Part shown: positions 8,795-17,515 of the stretch, piece by piece
Position numbering within the stretch: position 1 is the stretch's first letter
Layout of the letters: each line of letters starts with the position of its first letter
NCBI GenBank assembly: GCA_965199595.1
Contig: OZ241182.1
Coordinates: 2,542,001-2,606,000, forward strand
Origin: JBBROS01 sp965199595
GTDB taxonomy: Bacteria; Pseudomonadota; Alphaproteobacteria; Acetobacterales; Acetobacteraceae
DNA: 64,000 nt
Direction of reading: 5' to 3'
Made by a program: the position numbers and the translations under genes
The notes under the pieces: generated by a model
Told to the model about the DNA's origin: nothing
Databases searched by the model: none
Seen by the model: the letters and a program-made list of their open reading frames with translations, nothing else

Positions 8795-9832
8795 CTACTT
8801 ATAGACGGCGGTGCCGCCGGACATCACACTGGTACGCCAGGCGGCGCGCACGCTGTCCTGCACTGGCTTCGGCAGCGGGATGTATTCCAGCTCCGTCGCG
8901 ATCGCGCTGCCGTTGTTATAGGCCCAGTCGACGAACTTCAGCACGTTGGCGGCACGTGCCGGGTCCTTCGCATCCTTCGGCACCAGCAGGAAGGTGGCGG
9001 AGACGATGGGCCAGCTGGTGGCCCCCTTCTGGTCGATCAGGTCCACCGCGAAGTCCTTGGCGCCGGCCCAGTCGCCATTGGCGGCGGCAGCCCCGAACGA
9101 GGCCATGCTGGGCGTGACGAACTGGCCGTCCTTGTTCTTCAGCTGCGTGGTGGTCAGGTGGTTCTGCGTGGCATAGGCGTTCTCGACATAGCCGATGGCG
9201 CCGCGGGTGTTCTTCACCGTGCCGGCCACACCATCATTGCCCCGCGCCCCGGCACCGGCCGGCCACTTCACGCTGGTGTTCGCACCCACGTGGTCCTTCC
9301 ACTCGGCATCCGTCGCGGAAAGGTACTTGGTGAACACATAGGTCGTGCCGGAGCCATCGGCGCGATACACCGGTGCGATGGCGAGGTTCGGCAGCGTGAC
9401 CCCGGGGTTCACCGCCGCAATCCTGGCGTCGTTCCACTTGGTGATCTTGCCCATGTAGATCTCGGCCAGCAGGTCGCCCGTCAGGCGCAGCGTGTTGGCC
9501 TCGGTCCCCGGCAGGTTCACGATCGGCACCACGGCGCCCATCACGGTCGGGAACTGCAGCAGGCCGCCGGAGGCCAGCTTTGCCGCATCCATCGGCGCAT
9601 CGGAGGCGCCGAAATCGACGGTGCGGTTCAGGATCTGGTTCTGCCCGCCGCCCGAGCCGATCGCCTGATAGTTCAGCTCGAGCCCGATGGCCTTCACGCC
9701 CTCGCCCCACTTGGCATAGACGGGCGCTGGGAACGTCGCCCCGGCCCCGGTGATCTGCTGCGCGGACACCGGGCCCGCCACGGCCACGGTGCTGATGAAC
9801 GCCAGGGCCACCGCCGCACGATTGAGCTTCAT
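8795..9832 (-). CDS. pstS: Phosphate ABC transporter substrate-binding protein PstS
   Basis: The periplasmic phosphate-binding protein, 345 residues. The ATG at 9832 is preceded by GGAG six bases away and gives a signal peptide ending at about residue 25 (VAGPVSAQQ). The mature protein begins ITGAGATFPAPVYAKW, the hallmark of PstS, and has IGSGGGQNQ and DFGASDAPM phosphate-pocket segments and RADGSGTTYVFTKYL. It is the first gene of the pst-pho operon and lies 88 bases downstream of a Pho box. The longer open frame to 9907 would include the leader and is rejected. Confidence 0.96.
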   Translation of the reverse strand: MKLNRAAVALAFISTVAVAGPVSAQQITGAGATFPAPVYAKWGEGVKAIGLELNYQAIGSGGGQNQILNRTVDFGASDAPMDAAKLASGGLLQFPTVMGAVVPIVNLPGTEANTLRLTGDLLAEIYMGKITKWNDARIAAVNPGVTLPNLAIAPVYRADGSGTTYVFTKYLSATDAEWKDHVGANTSVKWPAGAGARGNDGVAGTVKNTRGAIGYVENAYATQNHLTTTQLKNKDGQFVTPSMASFGAAAANGDWAGAKDFAVDLIDQKGATSWPIVSATFLLVPKDAKDPARAANVLKFVDWAYNNGSAIATELEYIPLPKPVQDSVRAAWRTSVMSGGTAVYK

Positions 9833-9919
9833 GTATTCTCCATCCATTCCAACCCAGAACCCGCGGGTCTGTTCGGGGCGGACCGTAGTCCCGGGGGACG
9901 ACTGCAAGGTTGCAGATCT

Positions 9920-9937
9920 GTGACAGTTTGATGACAG
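9920..9937 (-). promoter_or_regulatory. Pho box (PhoB binding site) upstream of pstS
   Basis: Read on the minus strand the site is CTGTCATCAAACTGTCAC, two 7-base direct repeats with a 4-base spacer. It differs from the CTGTCAT-N4-CTGTCAT consensus at only one base. It lies 88 bases upstream of the pstS start. A third, weaker repeat (CTGCAAC) follows in the same 11-base phase, which suggests more than one PhoB dimer may bind. It points to phosphate-starvation induction of the whole operon. Confidence 0.85.
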
Positions 9938-9960
9938 TCGCCAACCTCGGTGCAGAAACG

Positions 9961-9985
9961 AAAAAAGCCCCCGCAGGAGCTTTTT
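9961..9985 (-). terminator. Rho-independent terminator after tRNA-Val
   Basis: On the minus strand AAAAAGCTCC pairs with GGGGCTTTTT (one G-T pair) around a TGCG loop, followed by a run of six T. It lies 28 bases downstream of the tRNA-Val 3' end, as expected for a tRNA transcript terminator. It also separates tRNA transcription from the pst promoter region just beyond. Confidence 0.8.
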
Positions 9986-10012
9986 ACCGGATCATCGAAA
10001 GGCGGGGTCGGA

Positions 10013-10087
10013 TGGTGGGCGCGACAGGGATTGAACCTGTGACCCCCGCCATGTCAAGGCGATGCTCTACCGCTGAGCTACGCGCCC
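10013..10087 (-). tRNA. tRNA-Val (anticodon GAC)
   Basis: The minus strand folds as a complete cloverleaf of 75 bases including an encoded CCA. The acceptor stem GGGCGCG pairs with CGCGCCC, the D arm contains GCTCAGCGGTAGAGC, the anticodon stem-loop is CGCC-TTGACAT-GGCG with anticodon GAC, and the T arm has GGTTCAATCCC. Discriminator base is A. A terminator follows downstream. Confidence 0.97.
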
Positions 10088-10175
10088 ATCCGACGCGCAC
10101 TTCCTAGTGCGCTTTGCCGCCGCCTGCAACACCATCCCTGCATCCCGCGTGACAGAACGCCGCTGCCCCGCTTCA

Positions 10176-11048
10176 ATGCAGCCGATGGACCACCCCCTCC
10201 CTTCAACCGAACAGCCGCCGATCCGGCTCATGCGCCCGGCCGCGCAGACCACGCCGCTGGTGTTCGCCTCCGCCCATTCCGGCCGCAACTATCCCGCTGC
10301 CTTCCTTGAATCCGCCCGGCTCGACCCGCTCGGCCTGCGCCGCAGCGAGGACAGCTTCGTCGACGAGTTGTTCGCCGCCGTCACGGACCTCGGCATCCCG
10401 CTGCTCGCCGCCACCTTCCCGCGCGCCTATTGCGACCCGAACCGCGAAGCCTGGGAGCTCGACCCGGCGATGTTCGAGGACGATCTGCCGCCCTGGGTGA
10501 ACACCACCAGCGCGCGCGTCGGCGCCGGGCTGGGCACCCTGGCCCGCATCGTCGCGAGCGGGGAAAGCATCTACCGCCACAAGATCCGGTTCCGCGAGGC
10601 GGAGTTCCGCGTGCAGTCCTGCTGGCAGCCCTATCATGACACCCTGGCTGCCCTGCTGTCCGAAACCCGCACCACCTTCGGCGCCTGCCTGCTGATCGAC
10701 TGCCACTCCATGCCCGCCCATGCCAGCCGCGGCGCGTCACCCGACATGGTGCTGGGCGACGCCCACGGCACCGCCTGCGCCCCCCGCGTCACCCGGCTGG
10801 TCGAGCAGGTGCTCACCGGCATGGGCTACCAGGTCCGCCGCAACGACCCCTATGCCGGCGGCTACGTGACCCGGCATTACGGCCGCCCCCGCGAAGGCAT
10901 CCACGCCCTGCAGATCGAGATCGCCCGCAGCCTTTATATGGATGAGCAGCGCTTCGTGCGCGCCGCCGGGTTCGGCAAGCTGCAGGCGGACCTGATCGCG
11001 CTGGCAAAACGCCTGGCCCACGCCGCACCGGACCTGCTCGCGGGCTGA
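10176..11048 (+). CDS. N-formylglutamate amidohydrolase family protein
   Basis: A protein of about 290 residues of the FGase (HutG-type) family, which hydrolyses N-formylglutamate to formate and glutamate, the last step of one histidine degradation route. Motifs seen: ASAHSGRNYP near the N-terminus, a YCDPNREAWELD metal/substrate motif, LLIDCHSMP and YAGGYVTRHYGRP. No other hut genes are nearby, so the physiological substrate may differ. Starts at 10176 or 10185 are both possible and no clear ribosome-binding site decides; the open frame reaches further upstream to 10107, nearly touching the divergent tRNA-Val. Confidence 0.85.
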   Translation: MQPMDHPLPSTEQPPIRLMRPAAQTTPLVFASAHSGRNYPAAFLESARLDPLGLRRSEDSFVDELFAAVTDLGIPLLAATFPRAYCDPNREAWELDPAMFEDDLPPWVNTTSARVGAGLGTLARIVASGESIYRHKIRFREAEFRVQSCWQPYHDTLAALLSETRTTFGACLLIDCHSMPAHASRGASPDMVLGDAHGTACAPRVTRLVEQVLTGMGYQVRRNDPYAGGYVTRHYGRPREGIHALQIEIARSLYMDEQRFVRAAGFGKLQADLIALAKRLAHAAPDLLAG

Positions 11049-11091
11049 GCCGTTAAGCGAATCTTCACGGGATGCTGGCATTGATGGCCGC

Positions 11092-11868
11092 ATGCGTGTC
11101 CGATCCGCTGTTCAGGCAATAGGCCTGGTCCTCTCCCTCCTGCTGAGCCCGGCAGCGCGGGCCGATGACGGCGACCTGTGCCGCACCGCAATCGGCGCCA
11201 CGGAGCGCGCCACCTTCATCCCGGACCGGCTGATGCAGGCCATCGGCATCATGGAAAGCGGCCGCCGCGGCCCGGCCGGCACGGTGAACGCCTGGCCCTG
11301 GACCATCAACGTCGAGGGCGTGGGCGAGGTGTTCGACACCAAGCAGGCAGCGATCGCGGCCGTGATGGCGCACCAGGCCCGGGGCGCACGGTCGATCGAC
11401 GTCGGCTGCATGCAGGTCAACCTGCTGCACCACGGCAGCGCCTTCGCCTCGCTCGACCAGGCCTTCGACCCGGCGGCCAACGCCCGCTACGCCGCAACCT
11501 TCCTGCAACAGCTGCTGGCCCAGACCGGCTCCTGGCCGCGCGCGGTGGCGGGCTATCACTCCCTCACCCCGGATATCGGCGGCGAATATGCCAAGAAGGT
11601 CCTGGCGATCTGGGCCCGGCCCGAGCTGGGCAAGCCGGGGGCCGGCCGCGCGGCAGCTCCGCCACCGGCGCCCGCACCGCCACCCGGCGCCATCGCCAGC
11701 GCCAGCCCGCCTGCCTCGTTGCCGAACAGCGTGGCGGGCGGCATGGGCGGCGGCCGGCTGATCTCGGCGCCGGGCTCCGCCGCCTCGGGCGTCACTGGGC
11801 GGGGCCTGGACTCCTACCGCATGCTCCCGACCCGCCTCGCCACCAGCAGCATCTTCCGCCGCTCCTGA
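11092..11868 (+). CDS. Lytic transglycosylase, SLT domain
   Basis: A secreted murein lytic transglycosylase of 258 residues. A signal peptide covers about residues 1-24 (ends ARADD). The SLT domain spans roughly 28-175, with the catalytic Glu55 in IGIMESG, the segment PWTINVEG, the GCMQVNLLHH motif and AGYHS. The C-terminal third is a low-complexity Pro/Ala/Gly linker with no recognised domain. Proteins of this type cut glycan strands to make room for envelope machines; no such machine is directly adjacent, so its partner is unknown. It converges with the acyl-CoA dehydrogenase gene, with only 2 bases between stops. Confidence 0.88.
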   Translation: MRVRSAVQAIGLVLSLLLSPAARADDGDLCRTAIGATERATFIPDRLMQAIGIMESGRRGPAGTVNAWPWTINVEGVGEVFDTKQAAIAAVMAHQARGARSIDVGCMQVNLLHHGSAFASLDQAFDPAANARYAATFLQQLLAQTGSWPRAVAGYHSLTPDIGGEYAKKVLAIWARPELGKPGAGRAAAPPPAPAPPPGAIASASPPASLPNSVAGGMGGGRLISAPGSAASGVTGRGLDSYRMLPTRLATSSIFRRS

Positions 11869-11870
11869 TG

Positions 11871-13040
11871 TCAGTAGGAGCGCGGCATCCCCAGCACGTG
11901 CTCAGCCACGTAGGACAGCACCAGGTTGGTGCTGATCGGGGCCACCTGATACAGCCGGGTCTCGCGGAACTTGCGCTCCACGTCATATTCCTCGGCAAAG
12001 CCGAAGCCGCCATGCGTCTGCACGCAGGCCTCCGCCGCCGCCCAGCTGGCCTCCGCCGCGAGCATCTTGGCCATGTTGGCCTCCTCGCCGCAGGGCAGCC
12101 CATCCTCGAACTTGCGGCACCCCTCATGCACCAGCAGCTCCGCGGCCCGCATCTGCGCATAGGCCCGGGCGATCGGGAACTGCACCCCCTGGTTCTGCGC
12201 GATCGGCCGGCCGAACACGACCCGCTGCTTGCCATAGGCCACCGAGGTCTCGGTGAACCACTTGGCATCCCCGATGCACTCCGCCGCGATCAGCAGCCGC
12301 TCGGCATTCATGCCGTCGAGGATGATGCGGAACCCACGCCCCTCCTGCCCCAGCAGGGCGTCGGCCGGAATGCGCATGTTGTCGAAGAACACCTCGCATG
12401 AGTTATGGTTCATCATCGTGCGGATCGGGCGTATGGTCAGTCCCTTGCCCTCGACCTTCCGCATATCGACAATGAATGTCGAAAGTCCCTCGGTGCGCTT
12501 CTGCACCTGGTCCTTCGGCGTGGTGCGCGCCAGCAGCAGCATAAGGTCGCTATGCTCGGCCCGGCTGGTCCAGATCTTCTGGCCGTCAATTACATACTCT
12601 TCGCCATCTCGCCGGGCCGTGGTGCGCAGGCTGGTGGTGTCGGTGCCGCTGTTCGGTTCGGTCACGCCGAACGCCTGCAGCCGCAGCGCGCCGCTGGCGA
12701 TCCCCGGCAGATACCGCTGCTTCTGCTCCGCCGATCCATGCCGCAGGATCGCGCCCATCATGTACATCTGCGCGTGGCAGGCCCCGCCGTTACAGCCGCT
12801 GGATTGGATGGTCTCCAGGATATCCGCCGCCGCCCGCAGCCCCAGCCCGGCGCCGCCATATTCCTCGGGAATGAGCACCGCGAGATACCCCGCTTCGGTC
12901 AGCGCCTGCACGAAGGCCGTTGGGTATCCGCGCACCTCGTCCAGCTTGCGCCAGTATTCCCCGGGGAACTCGGCGCACAGGCGCCGCACCGCATCGCAGA
13001 TCTCACGATTGTCCGAAATGGCCGCGATCGGATGATCCAT
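11871..13040 (-). CDS. Acyl-CoA dehydrogenase family protein
   Basis: A FAD-dependent acyl-CoA dehydrogenase of 389 residues. It carries the FAD/acyl-binding segments FGVTEPNSGTDTTSLRT and YVIDGQKIWTSRAEH, and the C-terminal QTHGGFGFAEEYDVERKFRE motif seen in short/medium-chain and branched-chain enzymes. The ATG at 13040 has a strong AGGAGGG six bases upstream. It is transcribed away from the first RND operon and stands alone, without electron-transfer flavoprotein or enoyl-CoA hydratase neighbours. Substrate chain length cannot be judged. Confidence 0.9.
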   Translation of the reverse strand: MDHPIAAISDNREICDAVRRLCAEFPGEYWRKLDEVRGYPTAFVQALTEAGYLAVLIPEEYGGAGLGLRAAADILETIQSSGCNGGACHAQMYMMGAILRHGSAEQKQRYLPGIASGALRLQAFGVTEPNSGTDTTSLRTTARRDGEEYVIDGQKIWTSRAEHSDLMLLLARTTPKDQVQKRTEGLSTFIVDMRKVEGKGLTIRPIRTMMNHNSCEVFFDNMRIPADALLGQEGRGFRIILDGMNAERLLIAAECIGDAKWFTETSVAYGKQRVVFGRPIAQNQGVQFPIARAYAQMRAAELLVHEGCRKFEDGLPCGEEANMAKMLAAEASWAAAEACVQTHGGFGFAEEYDVERKFRETRLYQVAPISTNLVLSYVAEHVLGMPRSY

Positions 13041-13252
13041 GGCTTGCCCTCCTGATGTTCTCATCGTCTGTGTTCAGCCGTTCATCGCACGTTGCGCGCC
13101 AACTGTGCAGCCCCGTCCGGCCCTGCCTTGTTCAGCGTCAATGCGGCGTAAGCAGGAAGCGAAAATCCGGTCGCCACGGCAATGAACGCTGGCATATCGG
13201 CCTCCACACACCGTAAGTATGGCAACCCGGATTGCAGAGCATGCAAGGCAAG

Positions 13253-14368
13253 ATGACCCGATCGCCAGCCCGACGCGGCCTGTTGCCATGCATGGCGACG
13301 ACGCTCAGCCTCCTCGCCGCCCTCCCCGCGCTCGCGCAGAACGGCGGCGTCCCTGTCACCACCGCCATCGCGCAGAAGCAGGATGTCCCGGTCGTGCAGC
13401 GGGCCATCGGCACCGTGCAGGCGTTCCAGTCCGTCGTGGTGCGCGCCCGCGTCGACGGCACCCTGGACAAGGTGCTGTTTACCGAGGGCCAGCACGTCAA
13501 GCCCGGCGATGTCATCGCCCAACTCGACCCGCGCCCCTATCAGGCGACGCTCGACCAGGCGCTGGCGAAGAAGGCCGCGGACGAGGCGATGCTGATCAAC
13601 GCCCGGCTCGACCTCACCCGCTATGTCGACCTGGCGCAGAGTGCCGCCGCCTCCCGCCAGAAGCTCGACACCACCCGCGCCGTGCAGGCCCAGGCCGAGG
13701 CGCTGGTGCGGGGCGATGACGCCACCATCGCCGCGGCACAGCTCAATCTGGGCTTCACCCGCATCGTCTCTCCCATCGAGGGCCGGGTCGGCCTGCGGCA
13801 GATCGACCCGGGCAACTTCATCCGCGCCGCCGACCCGAATGCCGCCGGCCTGGTGACCATCACGCAGATCCAGCCCATCGCGCTGATCTTCACGCTGCCG
13901 CAGGACGCGCTGCCGAAGGTCCAGGCTGCCATGCGCCGCGGCAAGCTGCCGGTCGCGGCCTACAGCTCCGATGACAAGGTTCGCCTGAGCGAGGGTGAAT
14001 TGCTGACGTTGGACAGTTCGATCGACACCACCACCGGCACCATCAAGCTGAAGGCGGTGTTCGCCAATGCGGACGACAACCTTTGGCCGGGCCAGTTCGT
14101 GAACGTCCGCATGCGGCTCGACGTGCGCAAGGACTCGGTGACGGTGCCCACCGAAGCCGTGCAGCGCGGCGTCAACGGCCTCTACGTCTATATGGTCAAG
14201 CCCGACAACACCGCGGCGGTACAGCCGGTCGAGGTGGAGCAGGATGACGGCAAGACCTCCGTGATCTCCAAGGGGCTCGTCGCCGGCGCCCAGGTGGTGC
14301 TGACCGGACAGTCCCGCCTGACCAACGGCACCCGGGTCGCGGCCACCGACCCGAAACCGGCCAGCTAG
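13253..14368 (+). CDS. RND efflux periplasmic adaptor subunit
   Basis: A membrane fusion protein of about 371 residues (MdtA/AcrA type) that bridges an RND pump to an outer-membrane channel. The signal peptide region ends LAALPALAQ. The lipoyl half-motif VVVRARVDGTLDKVLFTEGQHVKPGDVIAQLD, the helical hairpin around residues 90-150, and the second lipoyl half IVSPIEGRVGLRQIDPGNFI follow in the usual order. ATG at 13253 with AAGG upstream gives the best signal peptide; ATG at 13241 and TTG at 13232 are alternatives. The RND pump gene starts 23 bases downstream. No TolC-like gene is adjacent. Confidence 0.93.
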   Translation: MTRSPARRGLLPCMATTLSLLAALPALAQNGGVPVTTAIAQKQDVPVVQRAIGTVQAFQSVVVRARVDGTLDKVLFTEGQHVKPGDVIAQLDPRPYQATLDQALAKKAADEAMLINARLDLTRYVDLAQSAAASRQKLDTTRAVQAQAEALVRGDDATIAAAQLNLGFTRIVSPIEGRVGLRQIDPGNFIRAADPNAAGLVTITQIQPIALIFTLPQDALPKVQAAMRRGKLPVAAYSSDDKVRLSEGELLTLDSSIDTTTGTIKLKAVFANADDNLWPGQFVNVRMRLDVRKDSVTVPTEAVQRGVNGLYVYMVKPDNTAAVQPVEVEQDDGKTSVISKGLVAGAQVVLTGQSRLTNGTRVAATDPKPAS

Positions 14369-14391
14369 AACGACAGGGGCTCCGACCGCCG

Positions 14392-17300
14392 ATGAGCATC
14401 TCGACGCCCTTCATACGACGTCCGGTCGCCACCTCGCTGATCATGGCGGCGATCCTGCTCGTGGGCCTTGCCGCCTATCCGCTGCTGCCGGTGGCGCCCC
14501 TGCCCCGCGTCGAGTTCCCGACCATCCAGGTGACGGGCCAGTTGCCCGGCGCCAGCCCGGAAACCATGGCCTCCACCGTGGCCCAGCCGCTGGAGCGCCA
14601 GTTCTCCCAGATCGCCGGCATCGCGCAGATGACCTCGGTCAGCGTCGCCGGCAGCACGCAGATCGTGGTGCAGTTCGACCTTGACCGGAACATCGACGGC
14701 GCGTCGCTGGACGTGCAGGCCGCGATCAACAACGCCACCGGGTCGCTGCCGAAGAACCTGCCGAACCCGCCCATCTTCCGCAAGGTGAACCCGGCCGACA
14801 GTCCCATCATCATCCTCTCGGTCCAAAGCGACGTCCTGCCGCTGATCGAGGTGAATGACTACGCCGACAACATCCTGAGCCAGCAGATCTCGCAGATCGC
14901 CGGGGTGAGCCAGGTCTCGATCGGCGGCGAGCAGAAGCGCGCCATCCGCGTCCAGGCGGACCCGGCGCGCCTCGCCGCCATGGGCCTCACCCTCGAGGAC
15001 CTGCGCCAGCTGCTGGTCACCGCGACCGTGGATGCGCCGAAAGGCACGGTGGATGGCGAGCAGCGCGCCTTTGCGATCTACGCCAACGACCAGCTGACCA
15101 AAGCGTCCGAGATCGACAACGTCATCCTCGCCTATCGCAACGGCGCCCCGGTGCGGGTGCGGGACATCGGCACGGCGGTGGACGGGCCGGAGAACGCCCG
15201 CCTGGCCGGCTGGCAGAACGGCAAGCGCGGCATCCAGCTCTTCGTGTTCAAGCAGCCCGGCGCCAACGTCATCGACACCGTGGAGCGCATCAAGGCCGCC
15301 CTGCCCGGCCTGCGCGCCGCCATCCCGCCCTCCATCGACGTGGACACGGTGGTGGACCGCACCGTCACCATCCGCGCCTCGGTGCACGAGGTGCAGTTCA
15401 CGCTGCTGCTGTCGATCGCGCTGGTCGTGCTGGTGATCTTCCTGTTCCTGCGCAACGTCTGGGCCACAATCATCCCCAGCATCACGGTGCCGCTGGCGTT
15501 GATCGGCACCTTCGCCATGATGTTCCTCTTCGGCTACAGCCTGAACAACCTGACGCTGATGGCGCTGACCATCGCCGTGGGCTTCGTGGTCGATGACGCG
15601 ATCGTCATGCTGGAGAACATCTACCGGCACATCGAAGACGGCATGAACCCGCGCGAGGCCGCCATCAAGGGCGCCGGCGAGATCGGCTTCACCATCATCT
15701 CCATCAGCCTGTCGCTGATCGCCGTATTCATCCCGCTGCTGCTGATGGGCGGCATCGTCGGCCGCCTGTTCCGTGAGTTCGCCATGACGGTGGCACTCAC
15801 GGTGGTGGTCTCCGCCTTCGTGTCGCTGACCCTCACGCCCATGATGTGCTCGCGCTTTCTCAAGCACCACCATGGTGAGCATAGCTTGGCCTACCGTGTC
15901 GTCGAGCGCTTCTTCGACGGCCTGCTGTCCTTCTACCGTCGCACGCTGGATGTTGCTCTGCGTTTTCAGTTCATCACGCTGATGATCTTCTTCGCCACCA
16001 TGGGGGTGACGGCCTATCTCTACATCGTCATACCCAAGGGGTTCTTCCCGAACCAGGACACCGGCGTGATCGTCGGCATCACCAAGGCCGGGCAGGATGT
16101 CTCCTTCCGCGAGATGGCCCGGCGGCAGGTGGCGATCGCGGAGATCATCTCCCAGGACCCGGCCATTGCCGCCATCTCATCCAGCATCGGGGCCGGGCTC
16201 GGCGGCCAGACCGGAAACAACGGTCGCATCTGGGGTGCGCTCAAGCCGTTTGAGGACCGGGCGGATACAGCGCAGCAGGTGATCGCCCGCCTGCGCAACA
16301 AAACCACTGCGGTCCAGGGCATCACCGTCAACTTCCAGGCGGCACAGGACATCAACGTCGGCGGCCGCCTGGCGCAATCCCAGTTCCAGTACACGCTGCA
16401 GGACGCGGACCTGGCGGAGTTGTTCACCTGGGCCCCGCGCATCCTCGAACAGATGCGCAAGCTGCCCATGCTGCGGGATCTGGCGACGGACCAGCAGGTC
16501 GCCGGCACCACCGCCACCCTGACCATCGACCGGGACCGCGCTGCCCGCTTCGGCATCCAGCCGCAGGTGATCGACGACACGCTGTATGACGCCTTCGGCC
16601 AGCGGCAGATCGCACAGTTCTCCACCCAGTTGAACACCTACAAGCTGATCCTGGAGGTCCCGCAATCCATGCAGGGCGATCTCTCCACGCTGGACAAGCT
16701 GTATGTGAAGGCCCGGGACGGCACCGCGGTCCCGCTCTCCGCCTTCGTCAAGGCGGACACCCGGCCCGTCGTGCCGCTGGCGATCAGCCATCAGAGCCAG
16801 TTTCCCGCCGTCACGCTGTCATTCAACCTGGCTGAAGGCGCGGCTTTGGGCCAGGCGGTGGACGCCATCAACGGCATGATGCGGGATATCGGCACCCCCG
16901 TGACCCTGCGCGGCACGTTCCAGGGCACGGCGCAGGCGTTCCAGTCCTCGCTGAGCACCCAGCCCTACCTCATCGCGGCGGCGCTGATCGCGGTCTATAT
17001 CATCCTCGGCATCCTGTACGAGAGCTACATCCTGCCGATCACGATCCTGTCCACCCTGCCTTCGGCCGGCGTCGGCGCCTTGCTCATGCTGATGATCTTC
17101 AACTATGACCTCTCGGTCATCGCGCTGATCGGCGTCATCCTGCTGATCGGCATCGTGAAGAAGAACGGCATCATGATGGTCGATTTCGCCATCTCGGCCG
17201 AGCGCAAGGAAGGGGAGACACCGTTCAACGCCATCCGCCAGGCCTGCTTGATGCGGTTCCGCCCCATTCTCATGACCACCATGGCCGCCCTGCTGAGCGG

Positions 17301-17514
17301 GTTGCCGCTGGTGTTCGGCGACGGCGCCGGGTCGGAGTTGCGCAAGCCGCTGGGGTTCGCGATGGTCGGTGGGCTGATCCTCAGCCAGATCCTGACGTTG
17401 TACACGACGCCTGTGGTGTACCTCTATCTCGACCGGCTGCAGCGGCGCCTGGTGCCGCGCCGCCGGGCCACGCTGCCCACGCTGGCCGAGAAGATGGGCG
17501 CCACGGCGGACTGA
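14392..17514 (+). CDS. RND efflux transporter permease (HAE1/MdtB-like)
   Basis: An inner-membrane RND pump subunit of 1040 residues, the usual length. It opens with the typical STPFIRRPVATSLIMAAILL first helix, has the proton-relay Asp pair in FVVDDAIVMLENIYRHIE at about residue 400, and repeats the 12-helix, two-large-loop plan, with GIVKKNGIMMVDFAI in the second half. It forms a two-gene efflux operon with the adaptor upstream. The next gene, an acyl-CoA dehydrogenase-like protein, starts 2 bases after the stop and may be co-transcribed. The substrate is unknown. Confidence 0.95.
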   Translation: MSISTPFIRRPVATSLIMAAILLVGLAAYPLLPVAPLPRVEFPTIQVTGQLPGASPETMASTVAQPLERQFSQIAGIAQMTSVSVAGSTQIVVQFDLDRNIDGASLDVQAAINNATGSLPKNLPNPPIFRKVNPADSPIIILSVQSDVLPLIEVNDYADNILSQQISQIAGVSQVSIGGEQKRAIRVQADPARLAAMGLTLEDLRQLLVTATVDAPKGTVDGEQRAFAIYANDQLTKASEIDNVILAYRNGAPVRVRDIGTAVDGPENARLAGWQNGKRGIQLFVFKQPGANVIDTVERIKAALPGLRAAIPPSIDVDTVVDRTVTIRASVHEVQFTLLLSIALVVLVIFLFLRNVWATIIPSITVPLALIGTFAMMFLFGYSLNNLTLMALTIAVGFVVDDAIVMLENIYRHIEDGMNPREAAIKGAGEIGFTIISISLSLIAVFIPLLLMGGIVGRLFREFAMTVALTVVVSAFVSLTLTPMMCSRFLKHHHGEHSLAYRVVERFFDGLLSFYRRTLDVALRFQFITLMIFFATMGVTAYLYIVIPKGFFPNQDTGVIVGITKAGQDVSFREMARRQVAIAEIISQDPAIAAISSSIGAGLGGQTGNNGRIWGALKPFEDRADTAQQVIARLRNKTTAVQGITVNFQAAQDINVGGRLAQSQFQYTLQDADLAELFTWAPRILEQMRKLPMLRDLATDQQVAGTTATLTIDRDRAARFGIQPQVIDDTLYDAFGQRQIAQFSTQLNTYKLILEVPQSMQGDLSTLDKLYVKARDGTAVPLSAFVKADTRPVVPLAISHQSQFPAVTLSFNLAEGAALGQAVDAINGMMRDIGTPVTLRGTFQGTAQAFQSSLSTQPYLIAAALIAVYIILGILYESYILPITILSTLPSAGVGALLMLMIFNYDLSVIALIGVILLIGIVKKNGIMMVDFAISAERKEGETPFNAIRQACLMRFRPILMTTMAALLSGLPLVFGDGAGSELRKPLGFAMVGGLILSQILTLYTTPVVYLYLDRLQRRLVPRRRATLPTLAEKMGATAD

Positions 17515-17515
17515 C

